The position numbers and the translations under genes are program-made. 64,000 bases of DNA from Sulfurimonadaceae bacterium (GTDB lineage Bacteria; Campylobacterota; Campylobacteria; Campylobacterales; Sulfurimonadaceae): positions 1-64,000 of the forward strand of contig JAQUHB010000009.1 of the NCBI GenBank assembly GCA_028683835.1. The letters run 5' to 3'. This document shows, in pieces, positions 37,107 to 47,293 of this stretch. The stretch's first letter is position 1, and every line of letters starts with the position of its first letter. The notes under the pieces were generated by a model, which was not told the origin of the DNA, did not search any database, and saw only the letters and a program-made list of their open reading frames with translations.

Positions 37107-38513
37107 TTACTTCTCTTTTTTATTTTTCTTAAAAATAGATCTTACATTTCGTCTAAAACGTCTTGTACCAATTTTTTCTTGCATACTTTTAATCTTGTCA
37201 ATATCTTTCATATTGATACTAATGGAGGTATGTTTTATATCTTCACCCTCTTCTATATTAATATTGTCTGCTTTTTTAAATGCCATTTTTTGAGACTGAA
37301 AGACACTTCTGTGTCCCGTAATCAAAAAGGTGATTACTACGCTGAGTGCGGCATAATTTGCCATATTTGTTCCAAAAAGTTCCACTGCCATAATGATAGA
37401 AGCGATGGGAGTATTTGTGGTTCCTGCCAAAACACTTACAAAGCCAAGAGCGGCAAAAAGTGCTATATGATTTCCCATCAAATCTCCAAAGAAAACACCA
37501 CTTGTCGCACCCACATAAAAGATAGGTGTGATAACCCCGCCACTTCCTCCTGCTCCCAAAGTAAGTGAAGTAAAAAATGTCTTCATGATGAAGTCATACC
37601 AACTGATAGTGCTTTCCATGTGTGAATTTGGATCTAGCGCATGATTGATGGTGTCAAGACCTAACCCTAAATACTTCGGACTCAAAAACCAAGTAATACC
37701 AACCATAATAACACCTGCAGTGAAAGCGATAATATAGCGATTTAAGGGTATCTTTTTGACTAAGTCTTCTGTCTTATTGATCACTGTGATAAAAGAGTCT
37801 GAAACAATTCCAAAAAAGATAGCCGCAAGGATAACCTCACCGATCAGTGGAAGATCAAGAGTGATAGAACGGTAAAAATTGATATCATAATAAGGGTATT
37901 TGATACCAAAGAATTGAGCTGTGGTAAAAGCTGCAAATCCCGCGATAAACGAAGGTAAAAGAACATCATACATGATCACACCGACGATAAGTACTTCAAT
38001 ACCAAAAATAGCTCCAGCGATAGGCGTTCCAAATACAGAAGCAAAACCTGCACTAATCCCACAAATAACAAGTTTTTTCCTATCTTGTCTTGAAAATCTC
38101 AAAAGTGTCGCCACAAAAGACGCTGCTCCCGCTCCTATCTGTGCTCCAGGGCCCTCTTTACCTACCGAACCACCTGAAAAAATCGTGATAACGGTAGCTA
38201 CTAGTTTAACGGGAATCACTTTTGCGTTAATATACCCATCTTTTTTATGAATCGCTTCGATAACTTTTTCAGTGCCATGTCCCGTAGCATTTTTATCAAA
38301 AGTTCGAATGATCCAAATAGTGAGCATAAGCCCAAAGGGAAGCAAAAAGTAATAGTGGAACTCTAACATAGTGCGCGTATGTTCAGCAAATTGCAGTGTC
38401 TTTAAGAACAAAGACATTAAATAACCAATCATAATTCCTGTTAAAGAGGAGAGAATGATCCACTTAAAAACGCTAAAAAAGATAACGGTTTGCTCGGTGA
38501 TATGCTTTTTCAA
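37107..38513 (-). CDS. ClC family chloride channel/antiporter
   Basis: 468 residues and about ten membrane helices. Selectivity-filter motifs include SGGSVGKEGPGAQIGA and GAGGSGGVITPIFYVGA. The first loop (GSGIP in E. coli ClcA) is replaced here. A basic cytoplasmic tail without CBS domains follows. It conducts Cl- or other anions, perhaps as a proton exchanger. Whether it is channel or exchanger would depend on the gating Glu, here in GKEGP. It is an isolated gene. Confidence 0.9.
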   Translation of the reverse strand: MKKHITEQTVIFFSVFKWIILSSLTGIMIGYLMSLFLKTLQFAEHTRTMLEFHYYFLLPFGLMLTIWIIRTFDKNATGHGTEKVIEAIHKKDGYINAKVIPVKLVATVITIFSGGSVGKEGPGAQIGAGAASFVATLLRFSRQDRKKLVICGISAGFASVFGTPIAGAIFGIEVLIVGVIMYDVLLPSFIAGFAAFTTAQFFGIKYPYYDINFYRSITLDLPLIGEVILAAIFFGIVSDSFITVINKTEDLVKKIPLNRYIIAFTAGVIMVGITWFLSPKYLGLGLDTINHALDPNSHMESTISWYDFIMKTFFTSLTLGAGGSGGVITPIFYVGATSGVFFGDLMGNHIALFAALGFVSVLAGTTNTPIASIIMAVELFGTNMANYAALSVVITFLITGHRSVFQSQKMAFKKADNINIEEGEDIKHTSISINMKDIDKIKSMQEKIGTRRFRRNVRSIFKKNKKEK

Positions 38514-38619
38514 AATGAATTCTTTAAAAATGAAGTGCTTTATTATAGTCTCTTTTTACCAAAAAATAAAGGCAAAGCTAACAATTCTTAGATACAATTT
38601 TGAACTTTAAAGGGTATGA

Positions 38620-39873
38620 ATGAATAAATATGATCTTATCGTTATCGGTTCTGGTGCTGCTGGGATGTGTGCCGCCATCAAAGCTGGACGTGATGGTAAA
38701 AAAGTGTTACTTCTCGAAAAACTTTCAAAGCTCGGAGCAAAGCTTAAAGCCACTGGTGGTGGACGTTGTAATCTTACAAATACCCTTTCCAATGAGGATT
38801 TTATGGCTAAGTTTGGAAGAAATGGCCGTTTTATGCGAGATGCTCTTACTCTGCTCGATCATAATGCTCTTATAACTTTTTTCAAAGAGATCGGCGTTCT
38901 TACTCATGCGCCTGATGGATTTCGTGTTTTTCCTGTGGGACATAGTTCACAAACAATTTTAACAGCTTTAGAAGATGAGCTCACACGCTTACATGTAAAC
39001 GTTTTAAGCTCCCAAAAAGTAACTGAGATTTTTTCTGAGACCTTACACCCAAAGGGCACTTTACATGTACGCGGTGTAAAAACTGAAACTGAAGCTTTTT
39101 ATGCACCAAATGTTATCATCGCAACGGGTGGACTTGGATATCCTACTCTTGGTGCTGAGGGTGATGGTTACGCGCTTGCCTCAGCTCTAGGGCATACGAC
39201 AACTGAGCTGTTTCCTGCGATGATGCCACTCTCCACGAAAGAGAGCTGGACAGATAACTGTCGCGCAGACACCATCGCAAAAGTCGAACTACGTGTTAAT
39301 ATTAAAAAATATAATAAACTCAAAGCCAAAGGTGATCTTATCTTTACCAAAAACGGTATTCGCGGACCTGTCGTGCTTGATTTTGCACGTGAGATCACAC
39401 CCCTTTTGAGTCAACTTGGAGAAGTTCCTATCATCGCAAATCTTACAAAAGGGATGAATGAAGATGAGATGCTTCGCCATTTTAAAAACGAAACTACAAA
39501 AAATCCTGATGCTACCATAGAGGAGAGTTTACTTCGTATCCTGCCCTCTTCCGTGATCCATGAACTTTGCAAACTTGTCGGTGCGGAGGCTGGAATGAAG
39601 TTTGCAAAGTTAGAGGGAAAACAGCGCGCAGAACTTCTCAAAATTCTCATCTCAACTCCACTTACAATCACTGGACATGACGGGTTTAAAATGGCAATGA
39701 TCACGCGTGGCGGAATCTCACTCAAAGAGATCAGCCCTCAAACTATGCAAAGCAAGATAGTAAAAGGCTTATATTTTTGCGGCGAAGTGATGGACATAGA
39801 TGGTCCATGCGGCGGCTACAATTTACAATGGTCTTTTGCAAGTGGGTATTTGGCAGGACATCTCTTAGACTAA
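38620..39873 (+). CDS. HI0933-family FAD flavoprotein (BaiN-like)
   Basis: 417 residues. The N-terminal dinucleotide-binding motif is DLIVIGSGAAGMCAAIKAGRDGKKVLLLEK, then LKATGGGRCNLTNT. The C-terminal CGEVMDIDGPCGGYNLQWSFASGYLAG is the hallmark of the HI0933/YhiN family. The natural substrate is not established for most members; bile-acid reductase BaiN is a homologue. Two TACATGTA palindromes lie inside. The stop overlaps the converging transporter gene by 4 bp. Confidence 0.92.
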   Translation: MNKYDLIVIGSGAAGMCAAIKAGRDGKKVLLLEKLSKLGAKLKATGGGRCNLTNTLSNEDFMAKFGRNGRFMRDALTLLDHNALITFFKEIGVLTHAPDGFRVFPVGHSSQTILTALEDELTRLHVNVLSSQKVTEIFSETLHPKGTLHVRGVKTETEAFYAPNVIIATGGLGYPTLGAEGDGYALASALGHTTTELFPAMMPLSTKESWTDNCRADTIAKVELRVNIKKYNKLKAKGDLIFTKNGIRGPVVLDFAREITPLLSQLGEVPIIANLTKGMNEDEMLRHFKNETTKNPDATIEESLLRILPSSVIHELCKLVGAEAGMKFAKLEGKQRAELLKILISTPLTITGHDGFKMAMITRGGISLKEISPQTMQSKIVKGLYFCGEVMDIDGPCGGYNLQWSFASGYLAGHLLD

Positions 39874-40766
39874 AGAAATTTAAAGAGAATATTTGTGGTA
39901 ATAAATGAAAAAAGTATGCCATATCCCACAATGGCAGAGCTTAGTTTTGGAGCTAACCCCGTCATAGATGCCATCGCTCCAGCTGTGATCATCGGCGACA
40001 TTCCTGCTTCTAAGATCGCTACCTTGGTTGCTTCGCTACTCCATCCAAAAAACTTCACGACAAGGATGGCAACGAGTGGTGCGACGATAAGTTTGATAAA
40101 AAGAGAGATACTAAAAGGGGCAAGTTCATCACGAGTAAGACGTAGTTGTAGTTGGAGACCTACAGCAACAAGAGCCACAGGAACGATAGTATTTGCCAAA
40201 GTTGCCAATACTTTTGTTATATCTGGATCAAACTCTACTCCCATCAGCGATAAAGCAAGTATAAGTGCTATAAATGGGGGAAAAGTGATGATCTTAAAAA
40301 AGATGATTTTCAGACTCATTTCCCCTTTATGAGAATAATAAGAAACGATAAAAGTGCCATACAAGGCAAACGCGATAAAAGTGCCAAACTGATCATATAT
40401 CATGATGTAAGGCAAAGCACTCTGTCCCATGTAAGCGTTGATGATAGGGATGCCTAAAAATGAGGAGTTTGTTAGGATGGAGACAAGCATCAATGAACCA
40501 GTAATTTCCTTGTTAAAACCAAAAAAACGACTGAGCAAGAGTGTCAAAACAGCCGTTACTGCCATAACTATCCAAGCAATAACGATAGGAATAAAAAGTT
40601 CATGAGAGAAGGTCAACTTCGGAACTTGCAAAAGTATCATTGCAGGAAGTGAGACAAAAATGACAAATTGATTGAGAGTCTTCGGAGCATCTTCTGAAAA
40701 GATATGGAATTTTTGAATTGCATAGCCAAGTACAAGGCAAAGTAAGATAAGAATAAAATTTTCCAT
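39870..40766 (-). CDS. AEC family transporter (malonate/auxin efflux carrier type)
   Basis: 298 residues and about ten membrane helices in two five-helix repeats. It has the LMLVSILTNSSFLGIPIINAYMG crossing region and the EAGMSPMITAGAMASMTGLAP segment in the second repeat, both typical of AEC carriers. Substrates are probably organic anions. There is no operon partner; the stop overlaps that of the flavoprotein gene on the other strand. Confidence 0.88.
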   Translation of the reverse strand: MENFILILLCLVLGYAIQKFHIFSEDAPKTLNQFVIFVSLPAMILLQVPKLTFSHELFIPIVIAWIVMAVTAVLTLLLSRFFGFNKEITGSLMLVSILTNSSFLGIPIINAYMGQSALPYIMIYDQFGTFIAFALYGTFIVSYYSHKGEMSLKIIFFKIITFPPFIALILALSLMGVEFDPDITKVLATLANTIVPVALVAVGLQLQLRLTRDELAPFSISLFIKLIVAPLVAILVVKFFGWSSEATKVAILEAGMSPMITAGAMASMTGLAPKLSSAIVGYGILFSFITTNILFKFL

Positions 40767-40829
40767 TATTGCAATCCTTGATAACTTAGCAAAATATCTT
40801 CTAACAATCTATTTAACATGTTTAAATAT

Positions 40830-41846
40830 TCAGTTATATTTCCTCAAATACCACTCTACCGTCTTAACAATCCCGCTCTCAAAGTTCTCATCTGCTTTCC
40901 AGCCAAGTTCTGTTTCGAGTTTTGTCGCATCTATCGCGTAGCGTCTATCATGCCCAGCTCTGTCTTCTACGAAAGTGATGAGTTCTTTGTAGCTTTTCTC
41001 TTTTGGAACTTTTTGATCTAAGATAGTTGTAATAGCATCCACTATTTGAAGGTTAGTTCTCTCATTTCTTCCGCCGATGTTATAGACTTCTCCTGTTTTT
41101 CCTGTGTGGTAAACTAAGTCTATTCCCTTACAATGGTCAAGAACATAAAGCCAGTCGCGGATATTTTTGCCATCTCCATAGATTGGGATATTTTCATTTG
41201 CAAGGGCTTTTCTTATGATAGTCGGGATCAGTTTCTCATCATGCTGTTTTGGGCCATAGTTGTTTGAACAGTTGGTGATGACTGTATCCATCCCGTAAGT
41301 TTCTTGGTAGCTTCTTACGATCATATCGCTTGATGCTTTTGAAGCCGAGTAAGGAGAGTTTGGAGCGTATGGCGTAGATTCTGTAAACAAATCATTTGGA
41401 TCAAGACTGAGTGTTCCATAGACTTCGTCAGTTGAGATATGGTGGAATCTACAATCTTGATAATTTGGCTTACATGTAAAGGGTTTTTCCATCCAATATT
41501 TATATGCAACGTCAAGAAGCGTAAAAGTCCCGTTGACGTTCGTCTGTATAAAAACTCCTGGATTTTTTATGGAATTATCTACATGAGATTCCGCAGCGAA
41601 GTGAATCACTCCCTTAATGTCGTATTCATTGAAGATAAACTCAACAAGTTCGCGGTTACAGATATCGCCTTTTATAAATTTATATCGAGGATTACCTTCA
41701 CACTCTTGAAGGTTTTCAATATTTCCTGCATATGTTAAAAGATCTAAGTTAACCAAGTTGTATTCTGGATATTTATCTAAAAAGTAAGGCACAAAGTTTG
41801 AACCTATAAAGCCTGCTGTGCCTGTTAGTAGTATTGATCTTTTCAT
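40830..41846 (-). CDS. rmlB: dTDP-glucose 4,6-dehydratase
   Basis: 338 residues from the preferred ATG at 41846, which overlaps the rmlD stop by 1 bp and has a GGGAGAG site. An ATG-like start at 41876 would overlap rmlD by 31 bp. The short-chain dehydrogenase motif is SILLTGTAGFIGSNF. HFAAESHVDNSI, HISTDEVYG and the YSASKAS catalytic Tyr-Lys follow. It is the second step of dTDP-L-rhamnose synthesis and ends the rmlACDB operon. One TTACATGTAA lies inside (41470-41479). Confidence 0.95.
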   Translation of the reverse strand: MKRSILLTGTAGFIGSNFVPYFLDKYPEYNLVNLDLLTYAGNIENLQECEGNPRYKFIKGDICNRELVEFIFNEYDIKGVIHFAAESHVDNSIKNPGVFIQTNVNGTFTLLDVAYKYWMEKPFTCKPNYQDCRFHHISTDEVYGTLSLDPNDLFTESTPYAPNSPYSASKASSDMIVRSYQETYGMDTVITNCSNNYGPKQHDEKLIPTIIRKALANENIPIYGDGKNIRDWLYVLDHCKGIDLVYHTGKTGEVYNIGGRNERTNLQIVDAITTILDQKVPKEKSYKELITFVEDRAGHDRRYAIDATKLETELGWKADENFESGIVKTVEWYLRKYN

Positions 41847-42712
41847 TATTTTCTCTCTCCCATAGTTTTTAAACATTCATCCAAAGAGTCTTTCCAAAAA
41901 GGGATGGTCATACCGAACTCTTTTTTTATCTTTGCTTTATTAAGTAGGCTATAGTGCGGTCTTTGTGCAGGGGTTGGGTACTCGTATGTTTCAATAGGAT
42001 TGATCTGGCAATCCAGTTTTGCCATACGCATAATCTCTTTTGCAAAGTCATACCAAGAGAGAATACCTTCGTTTGAGTAGTTATAGATCTCTGTTTTTTC
42101 ATTTTTGATATTTGGTAGAATATCTAAAATTGCTTTTGCCAAATCTCTTGCATAAGTTGGTGTTCCTACTTGGTCAAAGATAACGCCGAGCTTTTCTTTC
42201 TCTTTACCAAGACGAAGCATCGTTTTTACGAAGTTGGCTCCAAATGAACTATAAACCCATGAAGTTCGGATGATAATGGAGTTTTTCGGGCGTACTTGTA
42301 AGAGTGCTTTTTCTCCCTCAAGTTTTGTACTTCCGTAGACTCCGTTTGGATTTGTAACATCATCTTCGGTATATGGTTTGAAGTTCTTGCCATCAAACAC
42401 ATAATCTGTGGAGATATGGATGAGTTTGATATCGTTCTCTTTTGCGATCTCTGCGAGATTTTTAACTGCTAAGTGATTTATCATATCTGCGTTTTCTATA
42501 TCCGATTCCGCTTTATCTACGGCTGTGTACGCTGCACAGTTGATGATGGTATTGATACTGTTTGTTTCGATAAACTCATTGACTATATCTGTATTTGAGA
42601 TGTCCAGACTTTCTCTGTCTGTGAAGAAAAAGTTGTAGTTATAATCGGGCGACAACGCTCTGATTTCAGAACCTAACTGACCATTTGAGCCTGTGACTAA
42701 GATATTAATCAT
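41846..42712 (-). CDS. rmlD: dTDP-4-dehydrorhamnose reductase
   Basis: 288 residues. The Rossmann start [39 protein letters not shown] and YGSTKLEGE match RmlD. It performs the last reduction to dTDP-L-rhamnose. It overlaps rmlC by 8 bp and rmlB by 1 bp, so all are translationally coupled. Confidence 0.96.
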   Translation of the reverse strand: MINILVTGSNGQLGSEIRALSPDYNYNFFFTDRESLDISNTDIVNEFIETNSINTIINCAAYTAVDKAESDIENADMINHLAVKNLAEIAKENDIKLIHISTDYVFDGKNFKPYTEDDVTNPNGVYGSTKLEGEKALLQVRPKNSIIIRTSWVYSSFGANFVKTMLRLGKEKEKLGVIFDQVGTPTYARDLAKAILDILPNIKNEKTEIYNYSNEGILSWYDFAKEIMRMAKLDCQINPIETYEYPTPAQRPHYSLLNKAKIKKEFGMTIPFWKDSLDECLKTMGERK

Positions 42713-43280
42713 AATAATTTACACCATATTCAAAAAGATCATTGGCTTCTGCGAGTTTTGGCTGAACTTTATCTTTGGCAGAAAGATTGAGTTCCTCATG
42801 CGGAACTAGCCAGTCGATGTTTAATGCCGCGTCATCAAAAGCGATCCCTCTGTCACACTCTGGAGAGTAGTAATTATCTACTTTATATGCAAACACAGTA
42901 TCATTTTCAAGGACTACAAATCCATGAGCAAAACCGCGAGGAACCAACATCTGTTTTTTATTCTCACCACTGAGTTCTACGCTTATATGTTGGCCAAAAG
43001 TAGGACTTCCTTTACGGATATCTACAGCCACATCAAGTACACGCCCTTGTATAACACGGACAAGTTTTGTTTGAGCATGTGGAGGAAGCTGATAATGTAA
43101 ACCTCTTAAAACTCCACGAGAACTTTTACTTTCATTGTCTTGGCAAAAATTGATTTTATACCCTAAAAACTCTTTAAGTATATCGGCTCGAAACGTCTCT
43201 ACAAAGTAACCACGATCGTCTCCATGAACTTTTGGCTCTATAATAATAACGTCTGGTATGGCAGTTCTAGTAAATGTCAT
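42705..43280 (-). CDS. rmlC: dTDP-4-dehydrorhamnose 3,5-epimerase
   Basis: 191 residues. The cupin fold has [61 protein letters not shown] (with the catalytic His) and [13 protein letters not shown]. It is the third step of the rhamnose pathway. It overlaps rmlA by 4 bp and rmlD by 8 bp. Confidence 0.96.
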   Translation of the reverse strand: MTFTRTAIPDVIIIEPKVHGDDRGYFVETFRADILKEFLGYKINFCQDNESKSSRGVLRGLHYQLPPHAQTKLVRVIQGRVLDVAVDIRKGSPTFGQHISVELSGENKKQMLVPRGFAHGFVVLENDTVFAYKVDNYYSPECDRGIAFDDAALNIDWLVPHEELNLSAKDKVQPKLAEANDLFEYGVNYYD

Positions 43281-44170
43281 CTTCCAACTCCTCTTGGCTG
43301 AGATGCTCTGCGAATGAGATACTGTCCATATTGATTTTTCTTTAAAGGTTCTGCTAGTTCAAGTAGTTTCTCTTTTGAAATATAACTCATTTCATAAGCG
43401 ATCTCTTCAATACATGCGACTTTTAAAGATTGACGGTTTTCAATAGTCTGGATGAATTGACTTGCTTCAAGAAGAGACTCATGAGTTCCCGTATCAAGCC
43501 AAGCATATCCACGACCCATAAGTTCTACTTTGAGTCTTTGCTCGTTTAAATAATCTTGGTTAAGTGTAGTGATCTCAAGCTCTCCACGGTGTGAAGGGCG
43601 TACTAGTTTTGCTTTTTGCACGACATCATTTGGGTAAAAATAAAGACCTACCACGGCATAGTTGCTTTTTGGTTCAGTAGGTTTTTCCTCTATACTTGTC
43701 ACATTCCCAGTCGCGTCAAATTCTGCAACACCATAACGCTCAGGATCACTGACGTAGTAGCCAAATACAGTCGCTTTGTTTTCCTCTTTGGCATTTTTAA
43801 CGCTTTGCGCCAAAAGAGTGGTAAGACCGTGACCGTGGAAGATATTGTCACCAAGGACTAAACACGCATCATCGCCGTTTAAAAACTCTTCACCGAGTAT
43901 AAAAGCTTGAGCAAGCCCATCAGGCGAAGGTTGTACGACATAAGAAAACTTCATCCCGATATCACTCCCATCGCCTAAAAGCTCTTCAAAACGGGGAAGG
44001 TCTTTGGGAGTGGAGATGATGAGAACTTCAGTAATACCGGCAAGCATCAAAACAGAAAGAGGATAATAGATCATCGGTTTATCGTAAATTGGCATCAGCT
44101 GTTTGCTCACACCTTTAGTGATAGGATAAAGTCGTGTGCCAGAACCTCCAGCTAGGATGATACCTTTCAT
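43277..44170 (-). CDS. rmlA: Glucose-1-phosphate thymidylyltransferase
   Basis: 297 residues. The nucleotidyltransferase start is [39 protein letters not shown], followed by [12 protein letters not shown]. The C-terminal [25 protein letters not shown] completes the RmlA match. It is the first step and first gene of the operon, with an AGAGG ribosome site before ATG 44170. The operon order is A-C-D-B. Rhamnose probably goes into lipopolysaccharide or another surface glycan. Confidence 0.97.
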   Translation of the reverse strand: MKGIILAGGSGTRLYPITKGVSKQLMPIYDKPMIYYPLSVLMLAGITEVLIISTPKDLPRFEELLGDGSDIGMKFSYVVQPSPDGLAQAFILGEEFLNGDDACLVLGDNIFHGHGLTTLLAQSVKNAKEENKATVFGYYVSDPERYGVAEFDATGNVTSIEEKPTEPKSNYAVVGLYFYPNDVVQKAKLVRPSHRGELEITTLNQDYLNEQRLKVELMGRGYAWLDTGTHESLLEASQFIQTIENRQSLKVACIEEIAYEMSYISKEKLLELAEPLKKNQYGQYLIRRASQPRGVGR

Positions 44171-44537
44171 CTTGCTACCTCTTCTCTTTGGATTACTAAT
44201 TAAAGTCCGTGATTATAGCAATACGATACTAAAAATAGTTTGATAAAAGCGCTATTTCTAGATCTTTAATCATTATAAGAGAAGCTTTTTTTTACTTGAT
44301 TTTATATAAGACAAATTTACTTATTTCACAGAATATAAATCATACATTCACAACACAAGTATACTTTTACCTCGATTTTTCAAATCTTATAATAAAATCA
44401 TTCACTATACTTCTTAAAATTCTTTACCTATTCAAATATCTCTTTAAATACTTCTCTTCAAATAAAACAGTTCAAAAAGTAGAGGTATTTTAAGCTTCAG
44501 AACGTAACTAGGAGCATCTATCGGGGTATGTAGATAT
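44171..44537. other. Non-coding gap upstream of rmlA
   Basis: This AT-rich gap of 367 bp lies between the rml operon start and the end of the TIGR02757 gene. A 65-codon plus-strand frame (44296-44493) has no ribosome site and low-complexity F/L/I/Y content, so I do not call it. The gap should hold the rml promoter, but no clear box stands out. Confidence 0.5.
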
Positions 44538-45350
44538 TTATAGTAATCTTTCCTGCCCGATCCTATAAAGCGCAAAATCATACTTGAGCGGATCGTTTGC
44601 ATCAAACTCTCTAAGCTTACATGTAAGCTCTATGGCGGCTTGCAGATCATAGGTTTTACGTGTCAAAAGTCCGAGTTTTTGAGAAACTTTAAAAGTATGT
44701 GTATCAAGTGGAATGATAAGGTCTTTTGTGTTCACGCCACTCCATAATCCCATGTCAATATTGTCATCTCGTATCATCCATCTAAGATACATCATCCAAC
44801 GCTTAAGCGCCCCTGCTCCCTTTGTTTTTGTGGTAACTTTTGAGATCAAAAAATCGTAACCTTTGGAGGAGTATGGATAGATTTTTTGCATCATTTTTAT
44901 AATTTCATTGATTCCATCTATGACACTATTTTCTTTATCGTATCCACTTTTAAATACTTCTTCGAGTGTCATCTTTGTTTGAAGACGTTTAAGTGTAATA
45001 AAAAGTACGATAATATCTTCACTTGTTTGAAATCTGTAATAGTGGCTTTTCAGAGTTTTTGTGATCTCCTCTTCGCTTGCATCCAAGAGTGAAAAATCAA
45101 GCGAATCCAAAAACTTCACTATCTGTTTAACATTTCCATAAGAAAAAAGAGCGCAAATAAGAGAAATAGTCTCGTCATTATGACGATAAGCGACCATAAT
45201 AGGATCAAGTTTTTCTAAAGAAATTTCGTCCACATTATTGCGTTTTAAGACTTCGGTATCAAGTCTTTTTTTTATCTCAGCTACCCAGATGGTAGAGTTT
45301 TTTTCTTTCACTTGAACCTGCAATATTGAGCTGTTTTCTATATTTTGCAA
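44538..45350 (-). CDS. TIGR02757/DUF2400 family protein
   Basis: 270 residues from a TTG at 45350, or 257 from a GTG at 45311 that has CAGG in front. Either start overlaps the end of rpoN. The domain runs from PIMVAYRHNDETISLICALFSYGNVKQIV through GAGALKRWMMYLRWMIRDDNIDMGLWSGVNTKDLIIPLDTHTFKVSQKLGL. That region is the family signature, with helix-hairpin-helix-like character reminiscent of DNA glycosylases. Function is unknown. It is last in the S4-trpD-tsaE-lptB-rpoN operon. One TTACATGTAA lies inside. Confidence 0.88.
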   Translation of the reverse strand: MQNIENSSILQVQVKEKNSTIWVAEIKKRLDTEVLKRNNVDEISLEKLDPIMVAYRHNDETISLICALFSYGNVKQIVKFLDSLDFSLLDASEEEITKTLKSHYYRFQTSEDIIVLFITLKRLQTKMTLEEVFKSGYDKENSVIDGINEIIKMMQKIYPYSSKGYDFLISKVTTKTKGAGALKRWMMYLRWMIRDDNIDMGLWSGVNTKDLIIPLDTHTFKVSQKLGLLTRKTYDLQAAIELTCKLREFDANDPLKYDFALYRIGQERLL

Positions 45351-46548
45351 TGGTGCGGCGAACCATCGTGACTTTGAAATTGTCTTGAATCATCTCAAGG
45401 AGTTTCATATCGCTAAGCGGTTTTTTCGGCGACTCATCTTTGACAATGCGAAGCAGATAATCTTTAATAGCTGCGTTAGAAGTATCCTCATCGATGGCTG
45501 TGGTAAAAAACTCTTTCATAGCAAAAACACCGCGGTCACACGCGATGTATTTGTTTGCAATCGCTCGCGAAATCGTCGAAGGGTTGTGCCCAAATTCATC
45601 TGCTAAAGTTTTTAAAGTCAAAGGCTTGATATCCCCGCCTGTAAAAAAATCATACTGATACTCGACTATCATCAGCCCCACTTTATAAAGTGTTGCTTTT
45701 CTCATCTCTAGTGCATCTACAAGACTTTTCGCCTCTTTGATCTTTTGCGAGATAAATTCGTGTTCAATGGCGTAAGTTGTATTGATACTGATAGCAGGAT
45801 AGTAACTATCATTAAGCTTGACCTCAATACCGTTTTCATCATCAAAAAAAATCATCAAATCGGGGATGACTTGCGTGGAATCTTCAAGATATTCGATAGC
45901 TGGAGGATTTTTAAAACTGCTGATAATTTTGAGTGCCTCAGCATAGTGGGGATCGCTACTAAAAGTGTGCATCTCTTGGAGATTACAGATAAGTTTGACG
46001 GCTAACGCATAACCCTCATCACTTATCTGCGTATTTTCAAGCTGAAATAAAAATGACTCTGAGAGATCTTTTGCCGCAATCCCTACCGGATCAACATAGA
46101 TAAACCGTTTTCTCACTCGTTCAAACTCATCTAAAGTAATACTATTTTCTTCACAAAAAAGTTCACTCTCACCCTCATAGTAACCATTTTCATCAAGATT
46201 GGCAACAACAAATTGGGCAATTTTTTGAGAGATTGGAGTTGGAAAGAGAGGCGCTTCGAGTTGTTCATCAAGTACATCATAAAGTGAACGTGACGCAATT
46301 GTCAGCGCTTCTATCTGTTCTGTTCGTGAGTTTACCACACTACTTGAGATAAGCTTTCTTGGAATCCTGCTCTCAAAACTCTCTTCAAATCCAGAACTCA
46401 CTTCCACAACTGGATTTGACTCCACAAAAGGGTTCATCACCTCGCCTAGTTCACTCAGACTTGAATGTAAAATCGGCAACCAGTTGCGTAAAGTGTTGGA
46501 GAGTTTATTTTTTGTTTCAACACTCTGCGTAACCCTTAAAGTAGCCAT
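45277..46548 (-). CDS. rpoN: RNA polymerase sigma-54 factor
   Basis: 423 residues. The N-terminal activator-interacting region is short and less Gln-rich than in enterics. The core-binding domain includes the DPVGIAAKDL-type segment. The helix-turn-helix NPSTISRAIANKYIACDRGVFAMKEFF is followed by a C-terminal RpoN box variant VRRTIAKYRKQLNIAGSSERKK. In Campylobacterota RpoN drives middle flagellar genes. The lptB-rpoN pairing is conserved in proteobacteria. The gene overlaps the following TIGR02757 frame by up to 74 bp. Confidence 0.95.
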   Translation of the reverse strand: MATLRVTQSVETKNKLSNTLRNWLPILHSSLSELGEVMNPFVESNPVVEVSSGFEESFESRIPRKLISSSVVNSRTEQIEALTIASRSLYDVLDEQLEAPLFPTPISQKIAQFVVANLDENGYYEGESELFCEENSITLDEFERVRKRFIYVDPVGIAAKDLSESFLFQLENTQISDEGYALAVKLICNLQEMHTFSSDPHYAEALKIISSFKNPPAIEYLEDSTQVIPDLMIFFDDENGIEVKLNDSYYPAISINTTYAIEHEFISQKIKEAKSLVDALEMRKATLYKVGLMIVEYQYDFFTGGDIKPLTLKTLADEFGHNPSTISRAIANKYIACDRGVFAMKEFFTTAIDEDTSNAAIKDYLLRIVKDESPKKPLSDMKLLEMIQDNFKVTMVRRTIAKYRKQLNIAGSSERKKLYHLGS

Positions 46549-46570
46549 CTAGTCCCTAAGATCTCAAGTC

Positions 46571-47293
46571 CTAAAACTTGAAATCCTCCCCAAGATAGTG
46601 TGTTCGTACATCAGCATTTTCACTGATCTCTTTACTTGTTCCACTCGCTAAAAGTGCACCTGACTTTATGACATATGCTCTATCACAAACTGCAAGTGTT
46701 TCACGAACATTATGATCGGTAATAAGCACGCCAATATCATAACTCACAAGCTGTTTAATAACATGTTGGATATCTAAAACAGCGATAGGATCGACCCCTG
46801 CAAAAGGCTCATCGAGAAGTAAAAACTTCGGTCTATTGACAAGAGCACGGGCTATCTCAACACGACGACGTTCGCCACCGCTGAGACTAATACCGTCACG
46901 ATAACGAATTGGTTCAATATTGAACATATCAAGAAGCTCATTTATACGAGTCTCTTGCTCAGCTTTACTCATCTTTGAAGCTTGCGCGGCGACTAAAAGA
47001 TTGTCCTCCACACTTAAATCTTTAAAGATAGAAGCTTCTTGAGGCAAGTATCCAATCCCTTTTTTTGCTCTTACATGTAATGGCATAGCAGAAAGATTTT
47101 CCCCGTCAAAAAAAACATCTCCACTTGTGACTTCGACGAGCCCACAGATCATATAAAATGTTGTTGTTTTACCTGCTCCATTTGGTCCAAGAAGTCCTAC
47201 AACCTCGCCGCTTTTTACCTCGAGCGACATCCCGCGCACTATCTCTAAAGATTTAATCTTTTTTGTCAGATTTTCAGCTTTTAATGTATGCAT
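46571..47293 (-). CDS. lptB: LPS export ABC transporter ATPase LptB
   Basis: 240 residues. Walker A is GPNGAGKTT, the signature is LSGGERRRVEIARAL, and Walker B plus D-loop is LLLDEPFAGVDP. DHNVRETLAVCDRAYVI follows, all typical of LptB. It powers LPS extraction by LptFG. It overlaps tsaE by 20 bp upstream, and rpoN follows after 22 bp. One TTACATGTAA is inside (47071-47080). Confidence 0.95.
   Translation of the reverse strand: MHTLKAENLTKKIKSLEIVRGMSLEVKSGEVVGLLGPNGAGKTTTFYMICGLVEVTSGDVFFDGENLSAMPLHVRAKKGIGYLPQEASIFKDLSVEDNLLVAAQASKMSKAEQETRINELLDMFNIEPIRYRDGISLSGGERRRVEIARALVNRPKFLLLDEPFAGVDPIAVLDIQHVIKQLVSYDIGVLITDHNVRETLAVCDRAYVIKSGALLASGTSKEISENADVRTHYLGEDFKF

Noticed and set aside
38630..38875. 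Second frame inside the HI0933 gene and other overlapping frames in core genes
   Set aside because: They are alternative frames of clearly coding DNA, without independent signals.
40812..40828. ATTTAACATGTTTAAAT as another palindrome of the TTACATGTAA class
   Set aside because: It is not a perfect palindrome and the core differs (AACATGTT); not counted.
44296..44493. Plus-strand 65-codon frame upstream of rmlA
   Set aside because: AT-rich F/L/I/Y low complexity, no ribosome site, in the likely rml promoter gap.
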